From positions 79,458 to 143,457 of the forward strand of contig NZ_JALJRY010000025.1 of assembly GCF_024519455.1 (NCBI RefSeq): a stretch of DNA of 64,000 nucleotides. The letters are read 5' to 3'. This DNA is from Streptomyces sp. STR69 (lineage in GTDB: Bacteria; Actinomycetota; Actinomycetes; Streptomycetales; Streptomycetaceae). The translations under genes and the position numbers were made by a program. Below are positions 25,006 through 33,793 of this stretch, one piece after another. The notes under the pieces are model-generated. The model was not told the origin of the DNA, ran no database searches, and worked only from the letters and a program-made list of their open reading frames with translations. The stretch's first letter is position 1; each line of letters starts with the position of its first letter.

Positions 25006-26133
25006 ATGCGTGTCGTCATCGTGACCGAATCCTTTCCCCCCGATGTGAACGGCGTGGCCCACTGCGCGCTCCAGACCGCCCGGCACCTCGTGGATCGCGG
25101 TCATCATCCGCTCGTCGTCGCGCCGGCCACCGCGGCCGGTAGCGGGCCCGACGCCCAGTCGCCGTGCCCTGTCATCCGTGTCCCCTCCCTACCGCTCCCG
25201 GGCTACCCCCAGGTCCGCGTCGCCCTCCCCAGCCGACGCGTCGCCGCGGCCATCACCGAACACCGCGCCGACATCGTCCACCTGGCCAGCCCCTTCATCC
25301 TCGGCGTCCGAGGCATGGCCGCCGCGGCCCGGCTCGGCATCCCCGCCGTGGCCGTCTACCAGACCGACCTGGCCGGATACGCCCGTACGTACGTCGGCGC
25401 GGGCGAGGCCACCGCCTGGCGGCGCATCCGCTCCGTCCACGCCGCCGCCGACCGCACCCTCGCGCCCTCCAGCGCGGCCCTCGGCGACCTGGAGGCACAC
25501 GGCGTGCCCCGGGTCAGGCTCTGGCCGCGCGGCGTGGACACCGAGCGCTTCCGCCCCGAGTACCGGGACGAGGCGCTGCGCCGCGAACTCGCCCCGAACG
25601 GCGAACTGATCGTCGGCTACGTCGGCCGGCTCGCCCCCGAGAAACAGATCGAACTCCTCGCCGGAGTCTGCGGCCTCAAGGGCGTCCGTGTCGTGGTCGT
25701 CGGCGACGGACCCAGCCGGCCGCACCTCGACGAGGCGCTGCCGGGTGCGGTCTTCCTCGGCCGGCGTACCGGAGACGAGCTCGCCCGTATCTTCGCCTCG
25801 TTGGACATATTCGTGCACACCGGACCTTTTGAGACCTTCTGTCAGACCGTCCAGGAAGCCATGGCCAGCGGCGTCCCCGTCGTGGCGCCCGCCGCCGGCG
25901 GACCGCTCGACCTGGTCGCCCATGGGCGCACCGGGTTCCTCTTCCCGCCGCGCGACGAGAACGCCGTAACGGACGCCGTACGGACCCTCGCCGCCGATCC
26001 CGCACTCCGGGCCCAGTACGGGACCGCCGCGCGGGCCATGGTCGAGGGCCGCACCTGGGCGGCCGTCGGCGACCAGCTGATCGCGCACTACGGCGACGTC
26101 CTCGCCGCCCGCAAGGTGGTGGTGGCGGCGTGA
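25006..26133 (+). CDS. GT4 glycosyltransferase (mannosyltransferase-like)
   Basis: A 375-residue GT-B glycosyltransferase of family 4. The N-terminal Rossmann domain begins MRVVIVTESFPPDVNGVAHC. The C-terminal donor domain includes IVGYVGRLAPEKQIELLAG, VVVVGDGPSRPHLDEAL and the EX7E motif in GPFETFCQTVQEAMASGVPV. The sequence resembles GDP-mannose-dependent PimB/MgtA-type mannosyltransferases of actinobacterial phospholipids or glycolipids. It is the first gene of a three-gene operon joined by 4-base overlaps. The acceptor is not deducible. Confidence 0.88.
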   Translation: MRVVIVTESFPPDVNGVAHCALQTARHLVDRGHHPLVVAPATAAGSGPDAQSPCPVIRVPSLPLPGYPQVRVALPSRRVAAAITEHRADIVHLASPFILGVRGMAAAARLGIPAVAVYQTDLAGYARTYVGAGEATAWRRIRSVHAAADRTLAPSSAALGDLEAHGVPRVRLWPRGVDTERFRPEYRDEALRRELAPNGELIVGYVGRLAPEKQIELLAGVCGLKGVRVVVVGDGPSRPHLDEALPGAVFLGRRTGDELARIFASLDIFVHTGPFETFCQTVQEAMASGVPVVAPAAGGPLDLVAHGRTGFLFPPRDENAVTDAVRTLAADPALRAQYGTAARAMVEGRTWAAVGDQLIAHYGDVLAARKVVVAA

Positions 26134-27293
26134 ACACCGCTGCGCTGCGGATCGTGCGGCTCGCCAACTTCGTGGCCCCCTCCTCCGGGGGGCTGCGCAC
26201 CGCCCTGCGCGAGCTGGGCAAGGGTTTCAAGGAGGCCGGGCACGACCCGGTCCTCATCGTGCCCGGCGAGCGCCACACCGACCGCGAGACCGAACAGGGC
26301 CGGGTCATCACCCTGCCCGGGCCGCTGCTGCCCGGCACCGGCGGCTACCGCGTCCTCGCCGACAAGCGGCGCGTGGCCAACCTCCTGGAACAACTCGCTC
26401 CCGACCGCCTGGAGGTCTCCGACCGTACGACCCTGCGCTGGACCGGCAAGTGGGCCAGGCGGGCCCGCATCCCCGCGGTGATGGTGTCCCACGAGACAGC
26501 CGACGGCGTCCTGCGCACCTGGGGTCTGTCGGAGAACATGTCCCGGCGCACCGCCGACGCCCTCAACGTCCGTACGGCACACACCTACGCGCGCGTGGTG
26601 TGCACCACCGAGTTCGCCGAGCGGGAGTTCGTCCGCATCGGCGCCCGCAACGTCGTACGGGCACCGCTGGGCGTCGACCTGGTGGGCCGTAGCCCGGCGC
26701 TGCGGGACCCGGTGGTGCGCGCGCAGTACGCGCGCGTGGACCAGGTTCTGCTGGTGACCTGCACCAGGCTCTCCGTGGAGAAGAAGCCCGGCACGGCGCT
26801 CGACGCCCTGGAAGCGCTGGTACGGCGAGGGCGGCGGGCGGTCCTCGTGGTCGCCGGGGACGGGCCGCTGCGGCCCCGGCTCGAACAGCGGGCGCGGGAG
26901 CGCGGACTGCCGGTCACCTTCCTCGGGCACGTTTCCGACCGGCGGCTGCTCGGAGCGCTCCAGGCCTCCGCCGACGTGTGCCTGGCACCCGGGCCCGCCG
27001 AGACCTTCGGGCTCGCCGCCCTGGAGGCGATGGCCTGCGGCACGCCCGTGGTGGCCAGCGCCTCGTCCGCGCTGCCCGAGGTCATCGGCTCCGCCGGGGC
27101 CACGGCCGCCGACAACGGGCGGGCCTTCGCCGACGCCGTGGACATGCTGCTCGAACGCTCCGAGGTGGAGCGGCGGGAGATCGCACGCGCGCGTGCGGAG
27201 TGCTTCGGGTGGGACACGGCGGTCGACGCGTTCCTCGCCGCGCACGACGCGGATGTCCCGGTACGGCGCTTCGTGCCCGGAGGCGTGGCATGA
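26130..27293 (+). CDS. GT4 glycosyltransferase
   Basis: A 387-residue GT-B family 4 enzyme. GTG 26130 overlaps the previous stop (GTGA). The N-terminal segment IVRLANFVAPSSGGLRTALR, donor-domain segment LLVTCTRLSVEKKPGTALDA and EX7E motif GPAETFGLAALEAMACGTPV are present. It probably adds a second sugar to the product of the first enzyme. The pair resembles actinobacterial mannosylation modules, but donor and acceptor are inferred. Confidence 0.87.
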   Translation: MNTAALRIVRLANFVAPSSGGLRTALRELGKGFKEAGHDPVLIVPGERHTDRETEQGRVITLPGPLLPGTGGYRVLADKRRVANLLEQLAPDRLEVSDRTTLRWTGKWARRARIPAVMVSHETADGVLRTWGLSENMSRRTADALNVRTAHTYARVVCTTEFAEREFVRIGARNVVRAPLGVDLVGRSPALRDPVVRAQYARVDQVLLVTCTRLSVEKKPGTALDALEALVRRGRRAVLVVAGDGPLRPRLEQRARERGLPVTFLGHVSDRRLLGALQASADVCLAPGPAETFGLAALEAMACGTPVVASASSALPEVIGSAGATAADNGRAFADAVDMLLERSEVERREIARARAECFGWDTAVDAFLAAHDADVPVRRFVPGGVA

Positions 27294-28150
27294 GAACGGT
27301 CCGATTCGTCGCCCTCGGTGACTCGCTCACCGAGGGCGTGGGCGATCCCGTCGGCGAGGCATGGCGCGGTTGGGCCGCACTGCTCGCCGACGGGATCGCC
27401 CAACAGCCCGAGGACACCGTGGAGTTCACGAACCTCGCGGTCAGCGGGGCACAGTCGCGGGACGTGCTGGAACGGCAGACCCCGGCCGGGCTCGCCCTCA
27501 ACCCGGACGTCGTGTCCGTCGTCATAGGCGTCAACGACACCCTGCGCTGCACCTTCGACATCCAGGCACTGGCCGCCCGGCTCGACGAGGTCTACGCGGC
27601 CTTCACGGCACAGGGCGCCGTCCTGCTGACGGCCTGTCTGCCCGACCCGGGCGCCATGCTCGGCCTCCCGGGCGCGCTGGCCCGCCCGCTCGCCCGGCGG
27701 CAGCGAGCGGTGAACACCGTGGTGCACGCGCTCTCCGAGCGGTACGGGGCCGTGCACCTGCACGCAGCGGAGGGCGAGTGGATCATGGACCGCGCGATCT
27801 GGAGCGCGGACCGGCTGCACCCCGGAGAACGGGGCCACCGTCAACTCGCCCTGCGGTTTCACGCGTTGCTCACCGAGGAGGGTGTGGCCACGGGGGCCGC
27901 GCCGTCGCCCGAGCCCGAGTTCCCGGTCCCCACCAAGTCGGCCAGTCTGTGGTGGCTGGCGACCGCGGGTACCGGCTGGGTGGCCCGCCGCTGCACCGAC
28001 CTGCTGCCGCAGCTCCTCAGGCTGGCCGCCGACGAGATGCGCCACCGCGCGCGGGGCACCAGCGCGCGGCTCGACCTGAGCGCGTCCCACGCGGTGTCGG
28101 CGGCGCTGGCCGCCCTCTCGGTGGGGGAGAAGCAGCCGGACGCCGCGTAG
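27290..28150 (+). CDS. SGNH/GDSL hydrolase
   Basis: A 286-residue SGNH-fold esterase. ATG 27290 overlaps the preceding stop (ATGA). Block I is FVALGDSLTEGVGDP (catalytic Ser), block III is VIGVNDTLR and block V is SADRLHPGERGH (Asp and His). It lacks a signal peptide, so it acts in the cytosol, probably removing or adding acyl groups on a glycolipid made by the two coupled glycosyltransferases. The C-terminal ~70 residues (from about 215) are extra to the core fold. Confidence 0.9.
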   Translation: MRTVRFVALGDSLTEGVGDPVGEAWRGWAALLADGIAQQPEDTVEFTNLAVSGAQSRDVLERQTPAGLALNPDVVSVVIGVNDTLRCTFDIQALAARLDEVYAAFTAQGAVLLTACLPDPGAMLGLPGALARPLARRQRAVNTVVHALSERYGAVHLHAAEGEWIMDRAIWSADRLHPGERGHRQLALRFHALLTEEGVATGAAPSPEPEFPVPTKSASLWWLATAGTGWVARRCTDLLPQLLRLAADEMRHRARGTSARLDLSASHAVSAALAALSVGEKQPDAA

Positions 28151-28280
28151 GGTCTGTCCGGCGGATCAGGTCGCAGGAAGGTGACGGCGCCCGACCGGTG
28201 CCGGTGAGCGGGGTGTGGTGCGTGCAGCTGCAAGGCGGAGGAGACGTTGACATCAGCGGCTCCGCCGCGGGCGACGCGGT

Positions 28281-28310
28281 GGGGGCACCTCCCGGCCGAA
28301 GGCTGGGGGA
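28281..28310. repeat. dispersed GGGGGCACCTCCCGG hairpin repeat
   Basis: Reads GGGGGCACCTCCCGGCC, GAA, GGCTGGGGGA: a hairpin with the loop GAA. From memory, this string recurs in many Streptomyces intergenic regions. It lies in the 282-base convergent gap, next to the terminator at 28338-28383. Confidence 0.5.
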
Positions 28311-28337
28311 CGTCGGCGACCGACGACAACGCCGCTG

Positions 28338-28383
28338 GGGGTCCCCACGCCTTCAAGGCAGCGGGGGAAGGCGTGGGGACCCC
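28338..28383. terminator. 16-bp stem between convergent operons
   Basis: Perfect arms GGGGTCCCCACGCCTT (28338-28353) and AAGGCGTGGGGACCCC (28368-28383) with a 14-base loop, between the SGNH hydrolase gene and pxpC. Confidence 0.7.
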
Positions 28384-28432
28384 GGGGCTGCGACAGGATT
28401 CGCCGGACGCCGCCCAGGGCCGGTACGGGGCC

Positions 28433-29302
28433 TCAGCGGCGTCGTACGGCCACGAAACGGACGGGGGTTCCGGGCACCGCCTGCGCGGCGGCCGGGAGGT
28501 CTGTCGGGCGGACGACCGCGATCACCGGGTAGCCGCCGGTGGTGGGATGGTCGGCGAGGAAGACCACGGGGCGGCCGTCCGGGGGGACCTGGACGGCGCC
28601 CAGGACCATGCCCTCGCTGGGGAGTTCACCGGTCAGGGCCCGCTCCAGGGCGGGACCCTCGGTGCGCAGCCCGATGCGGTTGCTCGCCGACGACACCTGG
28701 TAGACGCGTGACGTGAACGCCCGCACAGCCTCCGGCGTGAACCAGTCGTCGCGGGGGCCGAGCGTCACCCGGAGGACGAGTTCGACCGGGGGGCGCGGCT
28801 GTGGGGCGAAGTCCACGCGCGCGTGGAGGCCTGTCGGGGAACCCAGCGGCAGTATGGCGCCGTTCGTGAGCGGCGCCGGACCGAGCCCGGACAGCAGGTC
28901 CGTGGAGCGGCTGCCGAGCACCGGCTCCACGGCGACGCCGCCGGCGAAGGCGACGTAGGCGCGTACTCCGGAGAAGGCTGTTCCGATGTCCAGGAGTGCT
29001 CCGCCGGGCACGTGCACGGGTGCTCCCCAGGCGACGGGCCGCCCGTCGACCGTGACCGGGCAGGGTGCGCCGCCGACCGCCACGAGGATCGTTGAACGAG
29101 GCCGTACGGCGCACCCGTTGAGGGTCGTCTCCAGGACGGCCGCCTCGGGCGGATTGCCGACCAGCCGGTTGACGAGCGCCGCCGCGGGCCCGTCGAGCGC
29201 CCCGGAACGCGGCACCCCCAGGTGCGCGTGTCCGGGCCGTCCCAGGTCCTGCACGGTGGTCAGGGCCCCGGCCCGGACGACGGCGAGCGCACGGTCCGTC
29301 AT
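28433..29302 (-). CDS. pxpC: 5-oxoprolinase subunit PxpC
   Basis: A 289-residue member of the biotin-dependent carboxyltransferase (KipA/PxpC) family. Motifs: VQDLGRPGHAHLGVPRSGAL near the N-terminus, VNRLVGNPPEAAVLE, YVAFAGGVAVEPVLGSRSTD and the C-terminal VVFLADHPTTGGYPVIA. With PxpA and PxpB it forms the ATP-dependent prokaryotic 5-oxoprolinase, converting 5-oxoproline (pyroglutamate) to glutamate. ATG 29302 overlaps the pxpB stop (ATGA). It is the last gene of the operon. Confidence 0.92.
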   Translation of the reverse strand: MTDRALAVVRAGALTTVQDLGRPGHAHLGVPRSGALDGPAAALVNRLVGNPPEAAVLETTLNGCAVRPRSTILVAVGGAPCPVTVDGRPVAWGAPVHVPGGALLDIGTAFSGVRAYVAFAGGVAVEPVLGSRSTDLLSGLGPAPLTNGAILPLGSPTGLHARVDFAPQPRPPVELVLRVTLGPRDDWFTPEAVRAFTSRVYQVSSASNRIGLRTEGPALERALTGELPSEGMVLGAVQVPPDGRPVVFLADHPTTGGYPVIAVVRPTDLPAAAQAVPGTPVRFVAVRRR

Positions 29303-29916
29303 ACGTCCGCCACCGGGACGAAGCGCACGCGTGTGCCCGGCGACAGCAGCGCGGCGGGCACGCGCGTGTGGTCCCAAAGGACCGCGTCCGTCGTGCCGAT
29401 CAGCTGCCAACCGCCGGGCGATGCACGGGGATACACGCCGGTGTACGGGCCTGCCAGGCCCACGGCACCGGCGTGGACGGCCGTGCGCGGGGTGGCCCGC
29501 CGCGGAACGTCGTAGCGGGCCGGCAGACCGGTGAGATAGCCGAAGCCGGGGGCGAAGCCGCAGAACGCGACGCGGAACTCGGTGGCCGCGTGGATGCGGC
29601 CCACCTCCTCCTCGGGGACGTCCCACAGGGCGGCGACGTCGGCGAGGTCCGGGCCGTCGTAGCGCACCGGGAGTTCGACCACCTCCCCCGCGCGCGGGGG
29701 AGCGGGGGGTACGTCGGAGGTGGTCAGTTCGGTGGCCAGCCGGGCCGGGTCGGCGAGGCCGTCCAGGAGGACCGTGCGCGCGGCCGGGACGATCTCGCGG
29801 ACGGTGAGGAGGCCCTCCGCGCGGCGGCGCAGCAACTCCGCGTGGACGGCCTCGGCCTCCTCCCCGGAGGCGACCTCGACGAGCAGTGCGTCGTCCCCGA
29901 CGCGCAGGGCCCTCAT
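29299..29916 (-). CDS. pxpB: 5-oxoprolinase subunit PxpB
   Basis: A 205-residue KipI/PxpB-type protein (AHS1 domain). The signature FRVAFCGFAPGFGYLTGLP is intact, as is GAVGLAGPYTGVYPRASPGG. It is the partner of PxpC in the 5-oxoprolinase complex. Its start and stop overlap pxpA and pxpC by 4 bases each, implying equal translation of the three subunits. Confidence 0.92.
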   Translation of the reverse strand: MRALRVGDDALLVEVASGEEAEAVHAELLRRRAEGLLTVREIVPAARTVLLDGLADPARLATELTTSDVPPAPPRAGEVVELPVRYDGPDLADVAALWDVPEEEVGRIHAATEFRVAFCGFAPGFGYLTGLPARYDVPRRATPRTAVHAGAVGLAGPYTGVYPRASPGGWQLIGTTDAVLWDHTRVPAALLSPGTRVRFVPVADV

Positions 29917-30665
29917 GCGAAGGCCTCCACCTGGACACCCGACTCCAGGAGCCGTGCGCGGACCCTGCGGGCCAGTTCGACCGCGCCGGGTGTGTCCCCG
30001 TGCAGGCACAGGGAGCGGGCCCGCACCTCGATGCGCGCCCCGGAGAGCGCCGTGACCGTGCCGGAGCGGGCCAGGCTCAGCGAGCGCTCCACGACGGCCT
30101 CGGGGTCGGTGATCACGGCGCCGTCCAGGCCGCGCGGCACGAGCGTGCCCTCGTCGGTGTACGCACGGTCCGCGAACGCCTCCGTGACGGCCGGCAGCCC
30201 GGCCTTCGTGGCCAGGTCGAGGACGACCGAGCCGGGCAGTCCGAGCACGGGCAGTGAGGCGTCGGCCAGGAGCACGCCCTCGATCACCGCGGCGGCCTGT
30301 TCCGGGTCGTGCACGACCCGGTTGTACAGGGCGCCGTGTGGTTTGACGTAGGACACGCGCGTGCCCGCCGCCCGGGCGAACACCTCCAAGGCACCGATCT
30401 GGTACGCCACTTCGGCCGCCAGCTCGGTGGACGGCACATCCATCGCGCGCCGTCCGAAGCCCGCCAGATCCCGGTAGGACACCTGGGCGCCGACCCGCAC
30501 CCCGCGCTCGGCCGCCAGCTCGCACACCCGCCGCATGGTGACCGCGTCCCCGGCGTGGAAGCCGCAGGCCACGTTGGCGCTGGTGACGACGGACAACAGC
30601 TGCTCGTCGTCGGTGAGATGCCAGCGGCCGAAGCCCTCACCGAGGTCGGCGTTCAGATCGATCAT
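29913..30665 (-). CDS. pxpA: 5-oxoprolinase subunit PxpA
   Basis: A 250-residue LamB/YcsF family protein. The N-terminus IDLNADLGEGFG, then TSANVACGFHAGDAVTMRR and VKPHGALYN, are diagnostic. ATG 30665 is chosen over the ATG at 30668 because AGGAG then lies 5 bases upstream. It supplies the hydrolytic part of 5-oxoproline cleavage. The DUF1445 gene ends 12 bases upstream, so this is one transcript. Confidence 0.94.
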   Translation of the reverse strand: MIDLNADLGEGFGRWHLTDDEQLLSVVTSANVACGFHAGDAVTMRRVCELAAERGVRVGAQVSYRDLAGFGRRAMDVPSTELAAEVAYQIGALEVFARAAGTRVSYVKPHGALYNRVVHDPEQAAAVIEGVLLADASLPVLGLPGSVVLDLATKAGLPAVTEAFADRAYTDEGTLVPRGLDGAVITDPEAVVERSLSLARSGTVTALSGARIEVRARSLCLHGDTPGAVELARRVRARLLESGVQVEAFA

Positions 30666-30677
30666 CATCTCTCCTGG

Positions 30678-31499
30678 TCAGGCGACGCGGTACTGCTCGT
30701 CGCGGGCGTCGGTGACGAACATCTGGCCCGGCGCGTGGGTGATCGCGAACGGCGGGCGGGAGGCCATCACCGCGGCCTGCGGGGTCACTCCGCAGGCCCA
30801 GAACACCGGGATGTCGTCCGGCGCGGCGTCCACCGGATCACCGAAGTCCGGACGGCCGAGGTCCTCGATACCGAGCCCCGAGGGATCGCCGCAGTGTACG
30901 GGGCTGCCGTGCACCGCCGGGAGCAGCGAGGTCACCCGGATCGCCGTCGCCAGGTGCTCCGGGGGCACCGGGCGCATCGACACGACCATCGGGCCGTGCA
31001 GCCGCCCCGCCGGACGGCAGGGGCGGCTCGTCACGTACATCGGGACGTTGCGGCCCTGCGCGATGTGCCGGATCGGGACGCCCGCCTCGCTCAGCGACCA
31101 CTCGAAAGTGAAGCTGCAGCCGATCAGGAACGACACCAGGTCGTCGCGCCAGTACGCCCGCACGTCCGTCGGCTCGTCCGTCAACTCGCCGTCCCGCCAC
31201 ACCCGGTAGCGCGGCAGATCGGTGCGCAGGTCCGCGCCGTCGGCCAGCACCGTCCGCCAGGAGCCGGCGTCCGTGACGTCGAGCACCGGACACGGCTTCG
31301 GGTTGCGCTGGCAGAACAGCAGCATGTCGTAGGCCCAGTCGGCGGGCACCGAGATCAGGTTGACCTGGGTGTGGCCCGCAGCGATCCCGGCCGTGGGGCC
31401 CGTCAGCCCCGCCCGGAAGCGCGCCCGGGCGGCACGCGGGCTCCACGCGTGCGCGTGCTCGTCGACGAGGGTCAGGGGGCGGTCCTCCGTGCGGTTCAC
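30678..31499 (-). CDS. DUF1445 / D-glutamate cyclase-like
   Basis: A 273-residue protein of the DUF1445 family (YcsI, putative hydro-lyase). Motifs: GHTQVNLISVPADWAYDMLL, FLIGCSFTFEWSLSEAGVP, NVPMYVTSRPCRPAG and WACGVTPQAAVMASRPPFAI. The mammalian relative is D-glutamate cyclase, which converts D-glutamate to 5-oxo-D-proline, so a role linked to 5-oxoproline metabolism fits the operon. GTG 31499 shares GTGA with the transporter stop. Confidence 0.88.
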   Translation of the reverse strand: MNRTEDRPLTLVDEHAHAWSPRAARARFRAGLTGPTAGIAAGHTQVNLISVPADWAYDMLLFCQRNPKPCPVLDVTDAGSWRTVLADGADLRTDLPRYRVWRDGELTDEPTDVRAYWRDDLVSFLIGCSFTFEWSLSEAGVPIRHIAQGRNVPMYVTSRPCRPAGRLHGPMVVSMRPVPPEHLATAIRVTSLLPAVHGSPVHCGDPSGLGIEDLGRPDFGDPVDAAPDDIPVFWACGVTPQAAVMASRPPFAITHAPGQMFVTDARDEQYRVA

Positions 31500-32815
31500 G
31501 CGAGTTCCTTTCCGCGGGTCTCCGGCAGTCCCAGGAGCGCCAGCGCCGCGATGCCGTAACCGATGGCCCCGAAGACGAGCGCTCCGCCCACACCCCAACT
31601 GTCGGCCAGGAAGCCCACCAGGGTCGGGAAGACGGCGCCGACCGCGCGGCCGGTGTTGTACGTGAAGCCCTGTCCCGTGCCGCGCAGCGCGGTCGGGTAC
31701 AGCTCGCTGAGATACGAGCCGAAGCCGCTGAAGATCGCCGACATGCAGAACCCGAGCGGGAAACCGAGCACCAGGAGAAGGGTGTTGGCGCCGTTGGGGA
31801 TGTGCGTGTACACGAGGATGCAGATCGCCGAGAGCAGGGCGAAGAGCCAGATGTTGCGTTTGCGGCCGAGTACGTCGGTGAGGTAGCCGCCGGTCAGGTA
31901 GCCCAGGAAGGCGCCGGAGATCAGGAAGGTCAGATAGCCGCCGGTGCCGACGACGGACAGGCCGCGCTCCGTCTTGAGGTAGGTCGGCACCCAGGTGGCG
32001 AGGGTGTAGTAGCCGCCCTGGACGCCGGTCGAGAGCAGGCCCGCGAAGACCGTCGTCCGCAGCAGGCCCGGGGCCTCGGCCGTGCCCGGCTTGAAGATCG
32101 CCGCGAACGAACCCTTCTGGGCGTTCTGTTCGCGCACGGCCGTCGCCTCCGGGGCGTCGTGCACCCGGCGCCGCACCCAGAGCACCAGCAGCGCGGGCAG
32201 CGCGCCGGTCCAGAACATCACCCGCCAGGCCAGGTCGTCGCCGAGGAACGAGAACACCAGCGTGTAGACGACCGCGGCCAGCGCCCAGCCCACCGCCCAG
32301 GAGCTCTGGACCGCGCCGAGCGTACGACCGCGGTGCTTGGCGCTCGCGTACTCGGCGACCAGGATCGCGCCGACCGCCCACTCGCCGCCGAAACCGAGGC
32401 CCTGGAGGGCGCGGAACACCAGCAGGGTCTCGTAGTTGGGCGCGAAGCCGCAGGCCACCGTGAAGACGGCGTAGGTGATCACTGTGATCATCAGGGCCTT
32501 GACGCGGCCGACCCGGTCGGCGAAGACGCCCGCCACGGCGCCCCCGACCGCCGAGACGACCAGCGTGACCGTGGTGAACAGGCCGGTCTGGCCACTGTCC
32601 AGGCCGAAGTACGCGGCCAGCGCGACCATGCTCAGCGGCAGCGTGAAGTAGTCGTAGGAGTCCAGCGCGTAGCCGCCGAAGGCGCCGGCGAAGGCCCGGC
32701 GGCCGTTCGGACCGAGCGCACGGAACCAGGCCAACGCACCGTCGTCGGCGGTCAGTTCGTCCGTGTCGGGTTGCGTTCCGGTGTTCAGGGCCTGAGGTGG
32801 AGGGGTCGTGCTCAT
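31496..32815 (-). CDS. MFS transporter of the 5-oxoprolinase operon
   Basis: A 439-residue, 12-helix major facilitator of the sugar/metabolite:H+ symporter type. The MFS motif A is present as FADRVGRVKALM between helices 2 and 3, and a second copy YLTDVLGRKRNIW lies in the C-terminal half. ATG 32815 has GAGG 5 bases upstream, in preference to GTG 32821. It is the first gene of the MFS-DUF1445-pxpABC operon, so uptake of 5-oxoproline or a related carboxylate is the likely role (inference). Confidence 0.88.
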   Translation of the reverse strand: MSTTPPPQALNTGTQPDTDELTADDGALAWFRALGPNGRRAFAGAFGGYALDSYDYFTLPLSMVALAAYFGLDSGQTGLFTTVTLVVSAVGGAVAGVFADRVGRVKALMITVITYAVFTVACGFAPNYETLLVFRALQGLGFGGEWAVGAILVAEYASAKHRGRTLGAVQSSWAVGWALAAVVYTLVFSFLGDDLAWRVMFWTGALPALLVLWVRRRVHDAPEATAVREQNAQKGSFAAIFKPGTAEAPGLLRTTVFAGLLSTGVQGGYYTLATWVPTYLKTERGLSVVGTGGYLTFLISGAFLGYLTGGYLTDVLGRKRNIWLFALLSAICILVYTHIPNGANTLLLVLGFPLGFCMSAIFSGFGSYLSELYPTALRGTGQGFTYNTGRAVGAVFPTLVGFLADSWGVGGALVFGAIGYGIAALALLGLPETRGKELA

Positions 32816-32919
32816 GTGCACCTCGCAGAGGGAGGACGGAGGGTGCTGGGACTGAGCAGTGCCGTGCGGAAGCCGTCGGTGCCGGGGTGAGCGGATGGCG
32901 CCATGCCGAGTAATCTAGA

Positions 32920-32936
32920 GGATCGTTGAACGATCC
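32920..32936. promoter_or_regulatory. GntR/FadR-type operator palindrome
   Basis: Perfect inverted repeat GGATCGTT-g-AACGATCC in the 170-base gap between the divergent MFS operon and gntR. Its centre TCGTTGAACGA fits the FadR-subfamily pattern TNGTNNNACNA. It is the natural binding site for the adjacent GntR protein, controlling both directions. Confidence 0.8.
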
Positions 32937-32985
32937 CTCAATACCCATGTTGTTTCGTTCTTGTATCTGCGGTTGAATTCCGGGC

Positions 32986-33693
32986 ATGGCAGAGCAGATG
33001 GCGGGACTGGCCGACGACCGCGCCCTTCTGGGCCGTACGAGCACCGCGGAACGCGTCTCGGACATCCTCAGAAGCCGTATCGCCGAGGGCTATTTCCTGC
33101 CGGGCACCCGGCTCTCGGAGGAGAGCATCGGCGGCGCGCTCGGTGTGTCGCGCAACACACTCCGTGAGGCGTTCCGGCTGCTCACCCATGAGCGTCTGCT
33201 CGTCCACGAGTTGAACCGGGGCGTCTTCGTCCGGGTCCTGAGCGTCGAGGACGTCCAGGACATCTATCGGACCCGCCGCCTCGTCGAGTGCGCCGTCGTC
33301 CGCGGCCTCGGCGAGCCGCCGTACGCCCTCGAACGGCTCGCCGCGGCCGTGACCGAGGGGCAGTTGGCGTCCGTCGAGGATGACTGGAAAGGAGTGGGTA
33401 CGGCCAATATCCACTTCCACCGGGAACTGGTCGGCCTCGCCGGCAGCGCCCGTACCGACGAGCTGATGCGCAGCGTCTTCGCCGAACTCCGGCTCGCCTT
33501 CCACCTCGTGGACGACCCGAAGGCGCTCCACGAGCCGTACCTCCAGCGCAACCGCCTGATCCTCCAGGCACTTCAGGCGGGCGACGCCGCCCAGGCCGAG
33601 GGACTGCTCGCGGTCTACCTCGACGACTCGCTCGAACGGGTCGTCGACGCCTACCGGCAGCGGGTCGGCGCGGACGGCACGGCCCTCGGCTGA
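32986..33693 (+). CDS. GntR regulator, FadR/FCD subfamily
   Basis: A 235-residue repressor. The N-terminal winged HTH (ERVSDILRSRIAEGYFLPGT, GGALGVSRNTLREAFRLLTH) is followed by an all-helical FCD domain (VEDVQDIYRTRRLVECAVVR, with histidines in NIHFHRELVG that can hold a metal). It is divergent from the 5-oxoprolinase operon with the palindrome at 32920-32936 between them, so it is the likely local regulator, responding to 5-oxoproline or a related acid (inference). Confidence 0.9.
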   Translation: MAEQMAGLADDRALLGRTSTAERVSDILRSRIAEGYFLPGTRLSEESIGGALGVSRNTLREAFRLLTHERLLVHELNRGVFVRVLSVEDVQDIYRTRRLVECAVVRGLGEPPYALERLAAAVTEGQLASVEDDWKGVGTANIHFHRELVGLAGSARTDELMRSVFAELRLAFHLVDDPKALHEPYLQRNRLILQALQAGDAAQAEGLLAVYLDDSLERVVDAYRQRVGADGTALG

Positions 33694-33793
33694 CGAGGGC
33701 ACGGCGCCCGACGGACCGCCGCACACGGCTGTGGCGGTAGTCGCTTCTGCGTCGTTTGGGTCGTTGTCAGACCGAGGACCTAGTCTGTGCAGC

